A stretch of DNA of 64,000 nucleotides from Candidatus Acidiferrales bacterium. GTDB taxonomy: Bacteria; Bacteroidota; Ignavibacteria; Kryptoniales; JAKASW01. The notes below the pieces were generated by a model. It made no database searches, was not told the origin of the DNA, and saw only the letters and a program-made list of their open reading frames with translations. The position numbers and the translations under genes are program-made. The DNA lies in contig DATJAY010000027.1 of assembly GCA_035515795.1 (NCBI GenBank), positions 1-64,000 of the forward strand, read 5' to 3'. Below, in pieces: positions 26,580 to 36,632 of this stretch (position 1 is its first letter; each line of letters begins with the position of its first letter).

Positions 26580-28718
26580 ATGAAAAGAGTCATTTACCTG
26601 TTCACGATAATGACACTTATGGTTCCCATTTCCTCAGCTCAATGGAACTGGACCTGGCGTAATCCTACGCCCACGGGGTCCTGGATTAACAACGTCTGGC
26701 GATTCTCTGCTAACGAACTCATGGCGGTCACCGACGAAGCGTTAATGCACACGACTAACGGCGGTGCCACATGGACTCTGTCTCCCGGAGGGGGTTACGA
26801 AATCTTCTTCGCTGATGCTAATCACGGATGGATCTGCTCTGGAGATAGCGTCGGATACACCACAGATCATGGTACAACATGGGTGTGGGTCAACACAGGC
26901 TGGGTGACCTCTCCCGATTACCTTACCGCGATGTGCTTCGTGAGCACAACTACAGGCTGGGTTTGCGGTACGTCCGGGATCATTCTGAAAACCACCGACG
27001 GCGGAATTACATGGCAGTCGGAAAACAGCACGACCGGCGAGAGTTTGTGGGGTATATGTTTTACCAGCGCGTTGGTAGGATGCGCCGTGGGCACTAACGG
27101 GGTCATTCTCAAGACATCTACTGGCGGGTCAGGTTGGAGCTCAAAAGTCTCGCATACGACAGAAAATCTGTTCTACGTTTGCACCGCCGGTTCGTCGGTT
27201 TTCGCCTTCGGAAATAACGGAACAGCCCTCAAGAGCACCGACAACGGTGGAACCTGGTCATCCTCTAACAGCGGCCTCTCAGGATGGATAAATTCTGCTT
27301 GTGCATTGGACGCGAATAACATCTGGGCGGCTGGGACAGGTAATGCCGTTTATAAGACGACCGACGGCGGGGCAACATGGAACAGCAAGAATCCATATAT
27401 TGGCGGGAACATTGACAATGGCCTAACGATAACCGGAGACTTCTGCTGCGCCAGTTTTTCGTCAGCAACCTCAGGAATTGTGTGCGGCGGGAATGGAGTC
27501 ATGTACAAGACGACTGACGACGGTGCCACCTGGACATCGCTGTCTAATTCGTTCACAACCAAAGATACAAAGTGCATTACTTTTTCAGATGCGCAGCACG
27601 GATTTCTCTGCGTGAGTCTTCCCTACGGTGATAATACTTCCAACGCCCTCTACCGCACGACGGACGGCGGAACTTCCTGGACGGCGGTGTCAAGCAGCAA
27701 TTCCATCACCTTCATTCAGATGTTCCCGGATGGATCGGGAATACGATATGCAGGTAGCACCACAGGTTGGCAGACTACAACCGATAATGGTTCCTCTTGG
27801 ACAACTAAAGGCGGGAGCAATCCGGCGCTCATATTGGTAGGCTTTGAATTCCTAAGCGCCACGACGGGATTCGCATTCGATGAGGGAACTAACCTATACA
27901 AGACAACGAATTCGGGAGTCAACTGGACCACATTAACCCACCCCTATGTGGACATAGTTGGTGGTTACTCTCTCCCGAATGCAAACACAATCTGGATTGC
28001 GGAATGGTCCGACGGCGTCAACGTAATTCTCAGCACCGATGGAGGCACTACCTGGACGAATCCCGGAGGCGGTTCAATTATCGGCAACCGAACGGCAGTG
28101 TTCGCATTCGATACTAAGAAGGCGTGGGTCGGAAATTCGCTCGGCGATCTCTTTAAAACCACTGACGGCGGCGCTTCATTTACTGAAGTGTCCGGGGTTT
28201 TTAATGGTGTTCAAGTCAATGCGATTGAATTTCTTAGTTCCGACACCGGCATCGTAATCACGGCAAACGGTGTTTTTAGTATGACATTTGACGGCGGCGC
28301 ATCATGGCACCCGAATGTCATCGGAAGCTCGGATTGGACTGCGATCGGTGTCGCTTCACACAAGAGCATATTCCTTGCCGGCAAAGGCGGACAACTTTTG
28401 CAGGGAATCAACGGACCGGTCGTCTCAGTGAAAGATCTTGCCGGAGAAAAACCGAGAAACTTCTCGCTTGCGCAGAATTATCCGAACCCGTTCAACCCGA
28501 CAACGAATATTTCGTTCACGCTCCCCGTGAGATCATTCGTATCGTTGAAAGTGTTTGACATCTTGGGCAGGGAAGTCGCGACCTTGTTGCATGGCGAGCT
28601 CGCTGCAGGAAGCCATGTGGAACAGTGGAATGCAGCTGGCATGCCAAGCGGGGTCTACTTCTATCGATTGCAAGCAGGATCGTTTACGGATACGAAGAAG
28701 GTTATCCTGCTCAAGTGA
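26580..28718 (+). CDS. Secreted YCF48/BNR-repeat beta-propeller protein with T9SS type A sorting domain
   Basis: This 712-residue protein has a signal peptide ending SSAQ. About a dozen copies of a TTDGG-A-TW motif (for example TTNGGATWTL, KTTDGGITWQS, STDGGTTWT) follow, the signature of photosystem II stability factor (YCF48)-like and BNR propellers. The C-terminal 85 residues begin LAQNYPNPFNPTTNISFTLP and continue FDILGREVATL and GVYFYRLQAG, a T9SS type A sorting domain. It is therefore an outer-surface or released protein, perhaps an adhesin or carbohydrate-binding structure; no catalytic residues are known for this arrangement. GAGGAGG precedes the ATG. Confidence 0.88.
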   Translation: MKRVIYLFTIMTLMVPISSAQWNWTWRNPTPTGSWINNVWRFSANELMAVTDEALMHTTNGGATWTLSPGGGYEIFFADANHGWICSGDSVGYTTDHGTTWVWVNTGWVTSPDYLTAMCFVSTTTGWVCGTSGIILKTTDGGITWQSENSTTGESLWGICFTSALVGCAVGTNGVILKTSTGGSGWSSKVSHTTENLFYVCTAGSSVFAFGNNGTALKSTDNGGTWSSSNSGLSGWINSACALDANNIWAAGTGNAVYKTTDGGATWNSKNPYIGGNIDNGLTITGDFCCASFSSATSGIVCGGNGVMYKTTDDGATWTSLSNSFTTKDTKCITFSDAQHGFLCVSLPYGDNTSNALYRTTDGGTSWTAVSSSNSITFIQMFPDGSGIRYAGSTTGWQTTTDNGSSWTTKGGSNPALILVGFEFLSATTGFAFDEGTNLYKTTNSGVNWTTLTHPYVDIVGGYSLPNANTIWIAEWSDGVNVILSTDGGTTWTNPGGGSIIGNRTAVFAFDTKKAWVGNSLGDLFKTTDGGASFTEVSGVFNGVQVNAIEFLSSDTGIVITANGVFSMTFDGGASWHPNVIGSSDWTAIGVASHKSIFLAGKGGQLLQGINGPVVSVKDLAGEKPRNFSLAQNYPNPFNPTTNISFTLPVRSFVSLKVFDILGREVATLLHGELAAGSHVEQWNAAGMPSGVYFYRLQAGSFTDTKKVILLK

Positions 28719-28752
28719 TCGGCAATAATTCGTTTGGGGTATGATTTGGCCG

Positions 28753-28794
28753 AATGGGGGCTTGATTGGTCAGGCCCCCATTTCCATACTTTTT
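28753..28794. terminator. Terminator between convergent genes
   Basis: AATGGGGGC at 28753-28761 pairs with GCCCCCATT at 28774-28782, extended inward by TTGA/TCAG, and is followed by ACTTTTTG. It lies 35 bp after the YCF48-like gene and 60 bp from the end of lptG on the opposite strand. Confidence 0.8.
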
Positions 28795-28852
28795 GCCTGA
28801 TATCTCCGTAATGGATTTTTCAATACCTAAATGACGGCAAGAACGACCCGAT

Positions 28853-29938
28853 TTACCTCTCCACCTTTGCAGTATTGTAAAGTCCCGCAGCAAAGAAAAC
28901 AATATTCGCGAGCCACGCCGTCAGCAGAGGGCTGACTATCCCGTCATATCCGAGCACCTGACTTATCTTTATCAAAAGAATATAGACAAAAGAAATAAGT
29001 ATGCTTATTCCGAATTCGAGCGCAAGTCCGCTTCGCTTCTTTCGCGCGGACAGTGGTACACCAAAAAAAATTACGACGATCGCCGCGAACGGAAATGAAA
29101 CCTTCGAATAGTAATCGACTTTGTAGCGATTGACGTCATTACCGCTGTTTTCCTGAAGCTGTATGAAACGCTTGAGCTGAGTGTAATCCATATCGTTCGG
29201 ATTAAGCGCCTTTTGCTGGAGATCGATGGGCTTGAACGAAATTCTTTTCAGAGGAAGAGTGGGGTAAGTCTTGAAACTCTCTTTCGGTCCCTCAAAATCA
29301 CGCTCGATGACATTTCTAAGAATCCAAACATTCGATGCGGTATCATAAACCATCGTCTGGGCATCGAAGCGCTGAGTCAGATATGTCTGGTTGGTGTCCG
29401 AAAACTCCTGGACGGAGACTTTTGAAGCCGTGTTCGTAACGTCATCAAAATAACCGATCGTCACAATTCTGTTGCGGCTGTCCAGCATGAAAATATTGTA
29501 TTTCCACCAGCCTTCATTGTGTTGTTGAAGATATACCTTCTCAAGCCTGAACTTCTCGTGGTTTGCTTTAGGTACTATCCACTCATTGAAGTAAACCATC
29601 ATTACGCATATTACTGTCGACACAATCAAGAAAGGCATCATAATTCTGTAAATATCAATACCTGAACTTTTTATGACGATAATCTCATTCCCATTCGACA
29701 TCCTTCCGGTAACGAACAAACATGCTAACAGTACAGCCACCGGCGTAATCAGCTTCAGGATCTCAGGCGTAAAGACGAGGTAATACCTCGCAACCAGAAG
29801 TATACCCATGCCATTGTCAAGGAAATCCTCCAGGTGGTCCATCAAATCGACCAGGACAAAAATCACCGCGAAGGCGAGCGTCGCAAACAGGATAACGCCG
29901 ATGAACTGTCTGATTATGTAGATATCTATCTTTTTCAC
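28853..29938 (-). CDS. lptG: Lipopolysaccharide export permease, LptG-type (YjgP/YjgQ family)
   Basis: This 361-residue inner-membrane protein has three helices before and three after a large periplasmic region (about 95-265), as in the YjgP/YjgQ family. With LptF and the LptB ATPase, such proteins extract LPS from the inner membrane. It begins MKKIDIYIIRQFIGVILFAT, and the last helices contain FAAIVVIFFGVPLSARKKRSG, a strongly conserved family segment. Its start overlaps the stop of the upstream partner (ATGA). Which of the two is functionally LptF or LptG is assigned by order only. Confidence 0.88.
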   Translation of the reverse strand: MKKIDIYIIRQFIGVILFATLAFAVIFVLVDLMDHLEDFLDNGMGILLVARYYLVFTPEILKLITPVAVLLACLFVTGRMSNGNEIIVIKSSGIDIYRIMMPFLIVSTVICVMMVYFNEWIVPKANHEKFRLEKVYLQQHNEGWWKYNIFMLDSRNRIVTIGYFDDVTNTASKVSVQEFSDTNQTYLTQRFDAQTMVYDTASNVWILRNVIERDFEGPKESFKTYPTLPLKRISFKPIDLQQKALNPNDMDYTQLKRFIQLQENSGNDVNRYKVDYYSKVSFPFAAIVVIFFGVPLSARKKRSGLALEFGISILISFVYILLIKISQVLGYDGIVSPLLTAWLANIVFFAAGLYNTAKVER

Positions 29939-31326
29939 CGCTCTTTCCTTGCAAGTTCATCGAGTGTTCCTTCAGAGACCCACCTTTTCGGAACAAACCT
30001 CAAGAATACGTCCCAGTTGATGATCACCGTCTCTTTGGATGTTTTATAAGTCAGCAATAATCCGATGCCGCCCAGTACGATATTTGCCAGCCACATGGCC
30101 ATGAACGGACTCAGCATTTCGCGGTCTGCCAGCTTTTCTCCCGCTATGAGGAATGCCCAATAGACGACGAAGAATAGCAGACTCATTCCCGCAGAGACTC
30201 CGAAGTTTCCCCGTCGTGACATCATTCCAAGAGGCGCTCCAAGAAAAACAAAAACAATCGCAGCAAAAGGGATGGAATACTTTTTTTGAATCTCCACATC
30301 GTATGCATAAATCTGCCGTTCGGTATTGTCAATGCTTGCAAGCAAACCCCTTGCGAGTCCTGCACTCGAATTTATCTTGGACTCTGATTGAAGATAGACC
30401 GAAGGTGAATCCACAACGATCGGCATGACATTACGGCTGGTAGAAGGCGAAGTGAGCTTTCTGAACTCCGCTTTCATATAAGAGTTCAACTGAGACCAGA
30501 GGACATCCTCATCCCTTTGATATCCCGCCACAATGGTACTCATCGAATCAGCGCTTAACTCACGGTCTCCTCTCCCAAATGCGTTTTGAGATGATTCCTC
30601 GAATGCGAATCCTTCCGCTTTCATAACCACCTGCTGGTGCTGATAGCGAATCCTTTGATATGCGCCAACCTGGGTGTTGTCATATTCGTCGACCTCGCCG
30701 TTATAGAGAAGCATTATGATTTTCTTCATGTCGGGCGAAAAGCCAACTTTTCCTTTTTCGGCGGTTATAGTCGTGAACTTTTCAGGATTCGAAAAATCGA
30801 AGATCGTAATGCCGTACAAATCTGTGGAATTAGGAACAGTTTTGCGTACCATGATGGCGTGACTTTCAATCTCCTGAGAGAATTGTCCGGGCTCTATGGT
30901 GAAAGTCGGTTTCTTCCTTTGAATATCGATCATAAGTGTCTTGGCTCTGTGGTTCGCATCGGGAAGGACGTCGTTGTCGAAAAGCAGCAAAAGATAGAAC
31001 ACACCCACCGATGCGATGACGACCGGAAACATCATCTTGACGAGCCCGACGCCCGAGCCTTTTATTGCGGTAACTTCGTTGTTTGACGACAACCCGCCGA
31101 ACGCCATGAGCACGGCAACGAGAACTGACATCGGCACGGCGAGCACAACTATCCATGCAAGGTTAAAAACGATAAGCTGAATCATGACGAAGAGCGTGAG
31201 ACCCTTTCCGATGATCTGGTCCATCGATTGCATGAGGAACTGCAGCAGGAATACAAAAGTTATCACGACCATGGAGAATAGAAAAGGTCCGATGTGCCGC
31301 TTCAATATGTAGAAGGCAAGTTTCAC
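29935..31326 (-). CDS. lptF: Lipopolysaccharide export permease, LptF-type (YjgP/YjgQ family)
   Basis: About 463 residues. The frame is open to a TTG at 31398, but I prefer the GTG at 31326 because the protein then begins KLAFYILKRHIGPFLFS after the initiator, the usual start of the family. Six membrane helices surround a periplasmic domain that is longer than in lptG, with an extra segment around residues 230-330. The conserved FAAIVFVFLGAPLGMMSRRGN precedes the final helices. It forms a two-gene operon with lptG, divergent from the symporter gene at 31545. Confidence 0.85.
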   Translation of the reverse strand: MKLAFYILKRHIGPFLFSMVVITFVFLLQFLMQSMDQIIGKGLTLFVMIQLIVFNLAWIVVLAVPMSVLVAVLMAFGGLSSNNEVTAIKGSGVGLVKMMFPVVIASVGVFYLLLLFDNDVLPDANHRAKTLMIDIQRKKPTFTIEPGQFSQEIESHAIMVRKTVPNSTDLYGITIFDFSNPEKFTTITAEKGKVGFSPDMKKIIMLLYNGEVDEYDNTQVGAYQRIRYQHQQVVMKAEGFAFEESSQNAFGRGDRELSADSMSTIVAGYQRDEDVLWSQLNSYMKAEFRKLTSPSTSRNVMPIVVDSPSVYLQSESKINSSAGLARGLLASIDNTERQIYAYDVEIQKKYSIPFAAIVFVFLGAPLGMMSRRGNFGVSAGMSLLFFVVYWAFLIAGEKLADREMLSPFMAMWLANIVLGGIGLLLTYKTSKETVIINWDVFLRFVPKRWVSEGTLDELARKER

Positions 31327-31544
31327 TGTGAAAATATAGCAATCTACCTCAATGCACTCAATGAGAGACGTGTTCCGGCTCTGAATTTGACCCTTCAAAA
31401 ATTGTTATTATATTTAGCTGAAATGGAAACAGCTCTTTCTGCAACATTAGTGGATGCTGATGTCGTTTAGCTTCAACCTGCCTGTGATATCCTTCGTAAA
31501 TGATGACCCCGATTCAATGCTCATAATCAAAGCCTGAGGGTAAA

Positions 31545-33173
31545 GTGAATCCGATAATCAACATGAATTTCATCGATTATGCAATCTTAGCTGCCTATGT
31601 GCTGGTGACAATCGTAGTGGGCTATTCACTGAGGAAGTATATGAGGACAAGCGAAGACTTTTTCTTGTCCGGCCGCTCTCTCCCAAGCTGGATAACAAGC
31701 CTCGCTTTTTTGTCGGCGAACCTGGGAGCACTCGAGGTGATCGGCATGGTTGCCAACTCGGCGAAATATGGAATCTTGACTGTCCATTTTTACTGGATAG
31801 GCGCGGTCCCCGCAATGATCTTTCTCGGCATTTTCATGATGCCGTTTTACTATGGAAGCAAAGTCAGAAGCGTCCCCGAATATTTGAAACTGAGATACAA
31901 CGAAGCTACCCGCGGATTGAACGCCATCTCGTTTGCCATAATGACTCTTCTCATGAGCGGGATCAGCATGTACGCTATGGCTCTTCTGTTTGAGTCGACG
32001 CTCGGCTGGTCTCTCACATCCAGCATTTTTATTTCGGCTTTAGTGGTTCTTATTTACGTTTTCTTCGGCGGGCTCTCATCTTCCATTTACAACGAAGTGA
32101 TTCAGTTTTTCCTGATCTGGCTTGGGCTCCTACCGGTTGTATATATCGGACTTCATGCAGTCGGCGGATTCCAGGGACTTGTTCAAAAAATTCCGCCGTC
32201 GTTCCTCGAAGCATGGCGGCACATGGGGTCGGCATCGGAAAATCCGATGGGAGTCGATTGGTTGGGCGTAGTGCTGGGTCTTGGTTTTGTCCTGTCGTTC
32301 GGATATTGGACAACCGATTTTCTTGTTGTCCAGCGTGCCATGGCGTCGGAAAACCTTTCCGCTTCCAGACGAACTCCTCTCGTCGCATCGTTTCCAAAGA
32401 TGCTCGTGCCGATCATCGTGGTTATTCCCGGGCTTCTTGCTGTCGCACTTCTGCCTGAATTCAAGGTGGTACAAGGTGGACCGACTCCGAATTACAATTC
32501 GGCCCTAATTCTTCTGTTTGCAGATTATTTGCCAAATGGAGTCCTCGGGCTTGCGATCACCGGGCTGCTCGCGAGTTTCATGTCCGGGATGGCGGGGAAT
32601 GTCACGGCTTTCAACACGGTATGGACATACGACATTTACGGAAGCTACATCAAGAAGGGAATGCCGGACGAGCATTATCTGAAAATGGGAAAGTACACGA
32701 CAATTTTCGGAGTTCTGTTCAGCATCGGCACTGCGTATATCGTCCGGTCCTTTCCAAATCTGATGGATTATATGCAGCTTCTCTTCTCGTTCTTCAATGC
32801 CCCGTTGTTTGCGACATTTCTTCTGGGAATGTTTTGGAAGAAGGCGACACCATGGGGCGGCTTTTTCGGACTACTGGCGGGGATTTTCGCGGCCGCGTTC
32901 CACTATTTCGTCTTGTACCAACATGGGATCGTGCATTATTCAAGCGACATGGCTGCAAACTTCTATCAGGCATGGTGGGCGTGGTGCACTGATTTTGTGG
33001 TAACAATAGTAGTGAGTCTGTTCACGGCGAGAAGAGACGAAAGCACCCTCGTCGGTTTGGTTTATGGGCTGACGCCGAGACCGCATTCGGGGGATCGCCT
33101 TTTTCGCAAACCGGAATTTTGGGGAGTGCTTTCGCTGGTCGTGATGATAATTCTAAATATTATATTTTGGTAA
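31545..33173 (+). CDS. Sodium:solute symporter family transporter (SGLT-like)
   Basis: This 542-residue inner-membrane protein has about 13-14 hydrophobic helices. SSS-family motifs include DYAILAAYVLVTIVVGYSLR at the N-terminus, SEDFFLSGRSLPSWITSLAF, NLGALEVIGM and FGGLSSSIYNEVIQFFL. The late helices end VVMIILNIIFW. It probably couples Na+ entry to uptake of a sugar or similar solute; the substrate cannot be read from sequence. The start is a GTG preceded by GAGGG, with an ATG six codons later as alternative. A small two-helix protein gene follows directly. Confidence 0.88.
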   Translation: MNPIINMNFIDYAILAAYVLVTIVVGYSLRKYMRTSEDFFLSGRSLPSWITSLAFLSANLGALEVIGMVANSAKYGILTVHFYWIGAVPAMIFLGIFMMPFYYGSKVRSVPEYLKLRYNEATRGLNAISFAIMTLLMSGISMYAMALLFESTLGWSLTSSIFISALVVLIYVFFGGLSSSIYNEVIQFFLIWLGLLPVVYIGLHAVGGFQGLVQKIPPSFLEAWRHMGSASENPMGVDWLGVVLGLGFVLSFGYWTTDFLVVQRAMASENLSASRRTPLVASFPKMLVPIIVVIPGLLAVALLPEFKVVQGGPTPNYNSALILLFADYLPNGVLGLAITGLLASFMSGMAGNVTAFNTVWTYDIYGSYIKKGMPDEHYLKMGKYTTIFGVLFSIGTAYIVRSFPNLMDYMQLLFSFFNAPLFATFLLGMFWKKATPWGGFFGLLAGIFAAAFHYFVLYQHGIVHYSSDMAANFYQAWWAWCTDFVVTIVVSLFTARRDESTLVGLVYGLTPRPHSGDRLFRKPEFWGVLSLVVMIILNIIFW

Positions 33174-33191
33174 AGGAAGTTGGAGATAGAA

Positions 33192-33440
33192 ATGGAGACA
33201 TCTCAAAACCGCCGTCATTTTTTTGACCTGAAAATTCCCCTGGGCTATCTGTTGGGATTTTACGGTATACTGCTCCTTTTGTACGGGATCTTCGGACCTG
33301 CTGACATCTACAGGAAATCACTGTACTTAAACATAAATCTGTTCTGGGGAATTCTGATGATCATTGTTTCGGGAGCTTTTCTCCTATCGGTCTACTTGCG
33401 AAAGAAGAACCAGCCGGAACAAATCAATAATGGCAATTGA
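33192..33440 (+). CDS. Small two-helix membrane protein, probable symporter partner
   Basis: About 82 residues with two hydrophobic helices, YLLGFYGILLLLYGIFG and NLFWGILMIIVSGAFLLSV, joined by a short loop containing DIYRKSLY, and a charged C-terminal tail. I prefer the ATG at 33192 (GGAG about 7 nt upstream) to the TTG at 33180. It lies 18 bp behind the sodium:solute symporter, and several SSS transporters have such a small accessory protein, so a shared function is inferred. No catalytic motif. Confidence 0.65.
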   Translation: METSQNRRHFFDLKIPLGYLLGFYGILLLLYGIFGPADIYRKSLYLNINLFWGILMIIVSGAFLLSVYLRKKNQPEQINNGN

Positions 33441-33510
33441 GAGACAGGCGAACAAGGGTGCGGACGATTTGCCATTCATCATTCAAATTTTGTTTTTGCG
33501 TGAGAAGTAG

Positions 33511-35319
33511 ATGGGCGCAGCCGTAGAGTTTACGACATTGACCGAGATGTTCGAGCGCCTCTCGAAGAAATATGCCGGCACCGGCAGGGAAGTTTATAGA
33601 TATAAATTGGATGGACGGTATGTCGGCATAACTTACGATGAATTCTACGAAAAGGTAGAACTCTTTGCCCACGGACTCAAGGCAGTCGGAATAAAACGCG
33701 GCGATAGGATATCTATTCTATCCGAAAACAGACCCGAATGGCCGATCACCGATCTCGCGTCCCTGTCACTCGGCGCAATTGACGTTCCTATTTTCCCCAC
33801 GCTGACGGCAAAACAGATTGAATACATACTTCTTCATGGAGACGTTTCCGTCCTTGTAGTTTCAAATTCCTTCCAAATGAACAAGATTCTTCGCATTCGA
33901 AAAAGTCTCAAGGCGATCCGAAAAATCATATCGATGAGCGGCAAAGAAAATTCGGATGATAATTCGTTCCTCGACTTTGCTGATGTTTATGAACTCGGAA
34001 GGGTCGAAAGAGAAAAACATCGCGGCGCGTTTAGAATGTGGCTGCTACAAGCCAAGCCTTCGGACTTAGCCACCATAATTTACACGAGCGGCACGACAGG
34101 TGAACCTAAAGGCGTAATGCTGACCCACGGCAATTTCGTCTCAAACATAAAAGCAGCGCTCGATCACATAATAATAAACCAGGACGATACTCTTCTTTCG
34201 TTCTTGCCGATCTCACATAGCTTCGAAAGGATGGGCGGATATTACAGTGCGCTCACAGCCGGTGCGACGGTTTCTTATGCCGAGAGCATTGAGACCGTAG
34301 CACAGAATCTTCTTGAGGAAAGGCCCACGATCGTTACGACTGTACCACGATTGTTCGAGCGAATCCACGCCCAGGTCATCAAGAGTGTCGAGACGGGCTC
34401 TGCGGTAAAGCGCGAAATCTTTTACTGGGCAGTGAATGTGGGAAAGCGCTATGCGGCCGCAAATAAGAAGGGAGGCCCGGGTCCGCTCCTGCGGGCCAAG
34501 CGTGTTTTAGCGGACAGGTTGGTTTTTTCAAAGTTGAAGGCCCGAACGGGAGGCAAAATAAAATTTTTTGTAAGTGGAGGGGCGGCCCTTTCCCGCGAGC
34601 TGGGCGAATTTTTTGAGGCGATGGGCATTTTTATAATCGAGGGATACGGAATGACGGAGTGTTCGCCCGTCATCAGTGCAAACAGGCTCGATGACTACAA
34701 GTTTGGCACGGTGGGCAAACCGATTATTAACGTTCAGGTAAAGATCGCCGATGATGGCGAGATTTTGACCCGCGGTCCGCATGTCATGGCCGGTTACTAT
34801 AAGGATAAAGCGGGAACGCAAGAAGCCATAGATAGGGACGGCTGGCTCCACACCGGCGATGTCGGCCACTTTGACAGCGATGGATTTTTGGTAATCACCG
34901 ACAGAAAGAAGCATCTTTTTGTAAACTCCGGCGGAAAAAATATTGCCCCCCAGCCGATTGAAAGTTTGCTGCAGCAGAGTAAATTTATAGACCAAATAGT
35001 TTTGATCGGAGATAAGAGGAGATTCAATTCCGCGCTGATAGTTCCTGACTTCGATGCTCTCAAAGAACTTGCGAAGGAAGAAAGCATATTTTTTCCGGAT
35101 ATCAACGGGCTGATCAATAACGAAAAGATCTGTACCGTAATACAAAAAGATATCAACGAATTGCAGAAGGATTTGGCAAAATACGAACAAGTTCGGCGCT
35201 TCAAATTGCTCCCCAATCCGTTCACGATCGAAAACGGGGAGCTTACCCCGACTCTGAAAGTCAAGAGAAAAATCGTCGAGCAGAAATATTCTGATGTAAT
35301 AGAATCTATGTATAAATAG
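33511..35319 (+). CDS. Long-chain acyl-CoA synthetase (AMP-binding, FadD/FAA1-like)
   Basis: This 602-residue adenylate-forming enzyme activates fatty acids to acyl-CoA through an acyl-AMP intermediate. The P-loop-like motif is IIYTSGTTGEPKGVMLTHGN, followed by FLPISHSFERMGGYY, EGYGMTECSPVISAN and DGWLHTGDVGHFDSDGFLVI with the hinge DRKKHLFVNSGGKNIAPQPIE. These match the long-chain type associated with membranes. The gene starts 70 bp after the small membrane protein, and the aminotransferase follows after 22 bp. Confidence 0.92.
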   Translation: MGAAVEFTTLTEMFERLSKKYAGTGREVYRYKLDGRYVGITYDEFYEKVELFAHGLKAVGIKRGDRISILSENRPEWPITDLASLSLGAIDVPIFPTLTAKQIEYILLHGDVSVLVVSNSFQMNKILRIRKSLKAIRKIISMSGKENSDDNSFLDFADVYELGRVEREKHRGAFRMWLLQAKPSDLATIIYTSGTTGEPKGVMLTHGNFVSNIKAALDHIIINQDDTLLSFLPISHSFERMGGYYSALTAGATVSYAESIETVAQNLLEERPTIVTTVPRLFERIHAQVIKSVETGSAVKREIFYWAVNVGKRYAAANKKGGPGPLLRAKRVLADRLVFSKLKARTGGKIKFFVSGGAALSRELGEFFEAMGIFIIEGYGMTECSPVISANRLDDYKFGTVGKPIINVQVKIADDGEILTRGPHVMAGYYKDKAGTQEAIDRDGWLHTGDVGHFDSDGFLVITDRKKHLFVNSGGKNIAPQPIESLLQQSKFIDQIVLIGDKRRFNSALIVPDFDALKELAKEESIFFPDINGLINNEKICTVIQKDINELQKDLAKYEQVRRFKLLPNPFTIENGELTPTLKVKRKIVEQKYSDVIESMYK

Positions 35320-35341
35320 CACCTTAGGAAGTGTAACGAAG

Positions 35342-36550
35342 ATGGAACTGAAAGAAAAAGAAAAACAATACATCCTGCAAACGTATAAACGACTTCCCAT
35401 CGAGGTCGATCATGCCGATGGGGTTTACGTTTATGCTAAAGATGGAAGAAAATATCTGGATTTCTTCGGCGGAATCGCCGTTAATGCACTTGGCTACGAC
35501 AATTCGAGAGTGAAATCGGCAATATTAAATCAAATCAATCGGTACATGCACATGTCTAATCTGTTTTACATGGACGTGCAGGTTGATCTGGCAGAGTTGA
35601 TCTGCGAACTCTCCGGTTATGCGAAAATCTTCTTCACAAATTCCGGGACGGAAGCGGTCGAAGCGGCAATAAAGGTGTCGAGGAAATGGGGAAGCAAGGA
35701 AAATAAATCTAAACTCCTCGCCCTGACAAATTCGTTCCATGGCAGAACGATGGGGGCGCTTTCACTGACTGACAGGCCGAAGTATCGACAAGGTTTTGAG
35801 CCGTTTCTTCCGGATGTCGAGCATGTAGAGTTCAATGATGTAACTGATCTGGCAGCGAAAGTCGATTCGACGACAGCGGCTGTGTTTATTGAGTTTATCC
35901 AGGGAGAAGGGGGAATAAATGTCGCCTCGGGTCGGTTTGTAGAGCAACTGTTCGCATTGAAACAAAAACATGGCTTTCTTGTCGTGGCCGACGAAATTCA
36001 GACAGGCATTTACCGGACCGGCAAACTTTTTTCTTTCGAGTATCATGGGGTGCATCCCGATATGGTTACACTTGCTAAACCGCTCGGAGGAAGCCTCCCG
36101 CTGGGGGGCCTCTTGGTGGACCCGCACCTGGTGGATGTTCTTGGATATGGTGGACATGGTACAACTTTCGGCGGGAACCCCGTCTCATGTGCAGCAGGTC
36201 TGGCAACCTTGCAGGAATTATCGGAGAGGAGAATTGCTTCTCACGTTTCAAAAGTCGGCGGCCATTTGAAGCAAAGACTTCTGGAATTCAAGTCGAGACA
36301 TCCGCAATTTGTCTCGGAAGTCCGTGGTCTTGGATTAATGCTTGGTGTCGAATGCACAGTCGATTGTTCTGAGTTCGTAAGCAATCTCTTATCGAATGGC
36401 GTGCTGGTTAATTGCACGAACGGGAACGTCATCAGGATTTTGCCCCCGCTGGTCATTGAAGAAGCGCATGCGGACAATTTCATGTCAATACTCGAAGAGA
36501 CTTACGATGCACACGTCTCGCGCTTCAACTTTAAAGAAGTTACGGCATGA
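35342..36550 (+). CDS. Class III PLP aminotransferase (acetylornithine aminotransferase-like)
   Basis: This 402-residue enzyme is of the ArgD/ornithine aminotransferase group. It shows FFGGIAVNALGYDN near the N-terminus, FFTNSGTEAVEAAIKVSRKW for PLP phosphate binding, VADEIQTGIYRTGK with the ring-stacking Asp, and the PLP-binding Lys in VTLAKPLGGSLPLGG. FGGNPVSCAAG follows. The length and N-terminus resemble acetylornithine or succinylornithine aminotransferases, but no arginine genes are adjacent, so the substrate is uncertain. It probably belongs to the same transcript as the acyl-CoA synthetase. Confidence 0.88.
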   Translation: MELKEKEKQYILQTYKRLPIEVDHADGVYVYAKDGRKYLDFFGGIAVNALGYDNSRVKSAILNQINRYMHMSNLFYMDVQVDLAELICELSGYAKIFFTNSGTEAVEAAIKVSRKWGSKENKSKLLALTNSFHGRTMGALSLTDRPKYRQGFEPFLPDVEHVEFNDVTDLAAKVDSTTAAVFIEFIQGEGGINVASGRFVEQLFALKQKHGFLVVADEIQTGIYRTGKLFSFEYHGVHPDMVTLAKPLGGSLPLGGLLVDPHLVDVLGYGGHGTTFGGNPVSCAAGLATLQELSERRIASHVSKVGGHLKQRLLEFKSRHPQFVSEVRGLGLMLGVECTVDCSEFVSNLLSNGVLVNCTNGNVIRILPPLVIEEAHADNFMSILEETYDAHVSRFNFKEVTA

Positions 36551-36632
36551 ATCTGTGGAAGGAAACTGAGAGCGTCCGGATGAAAACGTAGTGAACATCA
36601 ATTTTTCAAATCGGCGTTCACGGAGTTCATAG

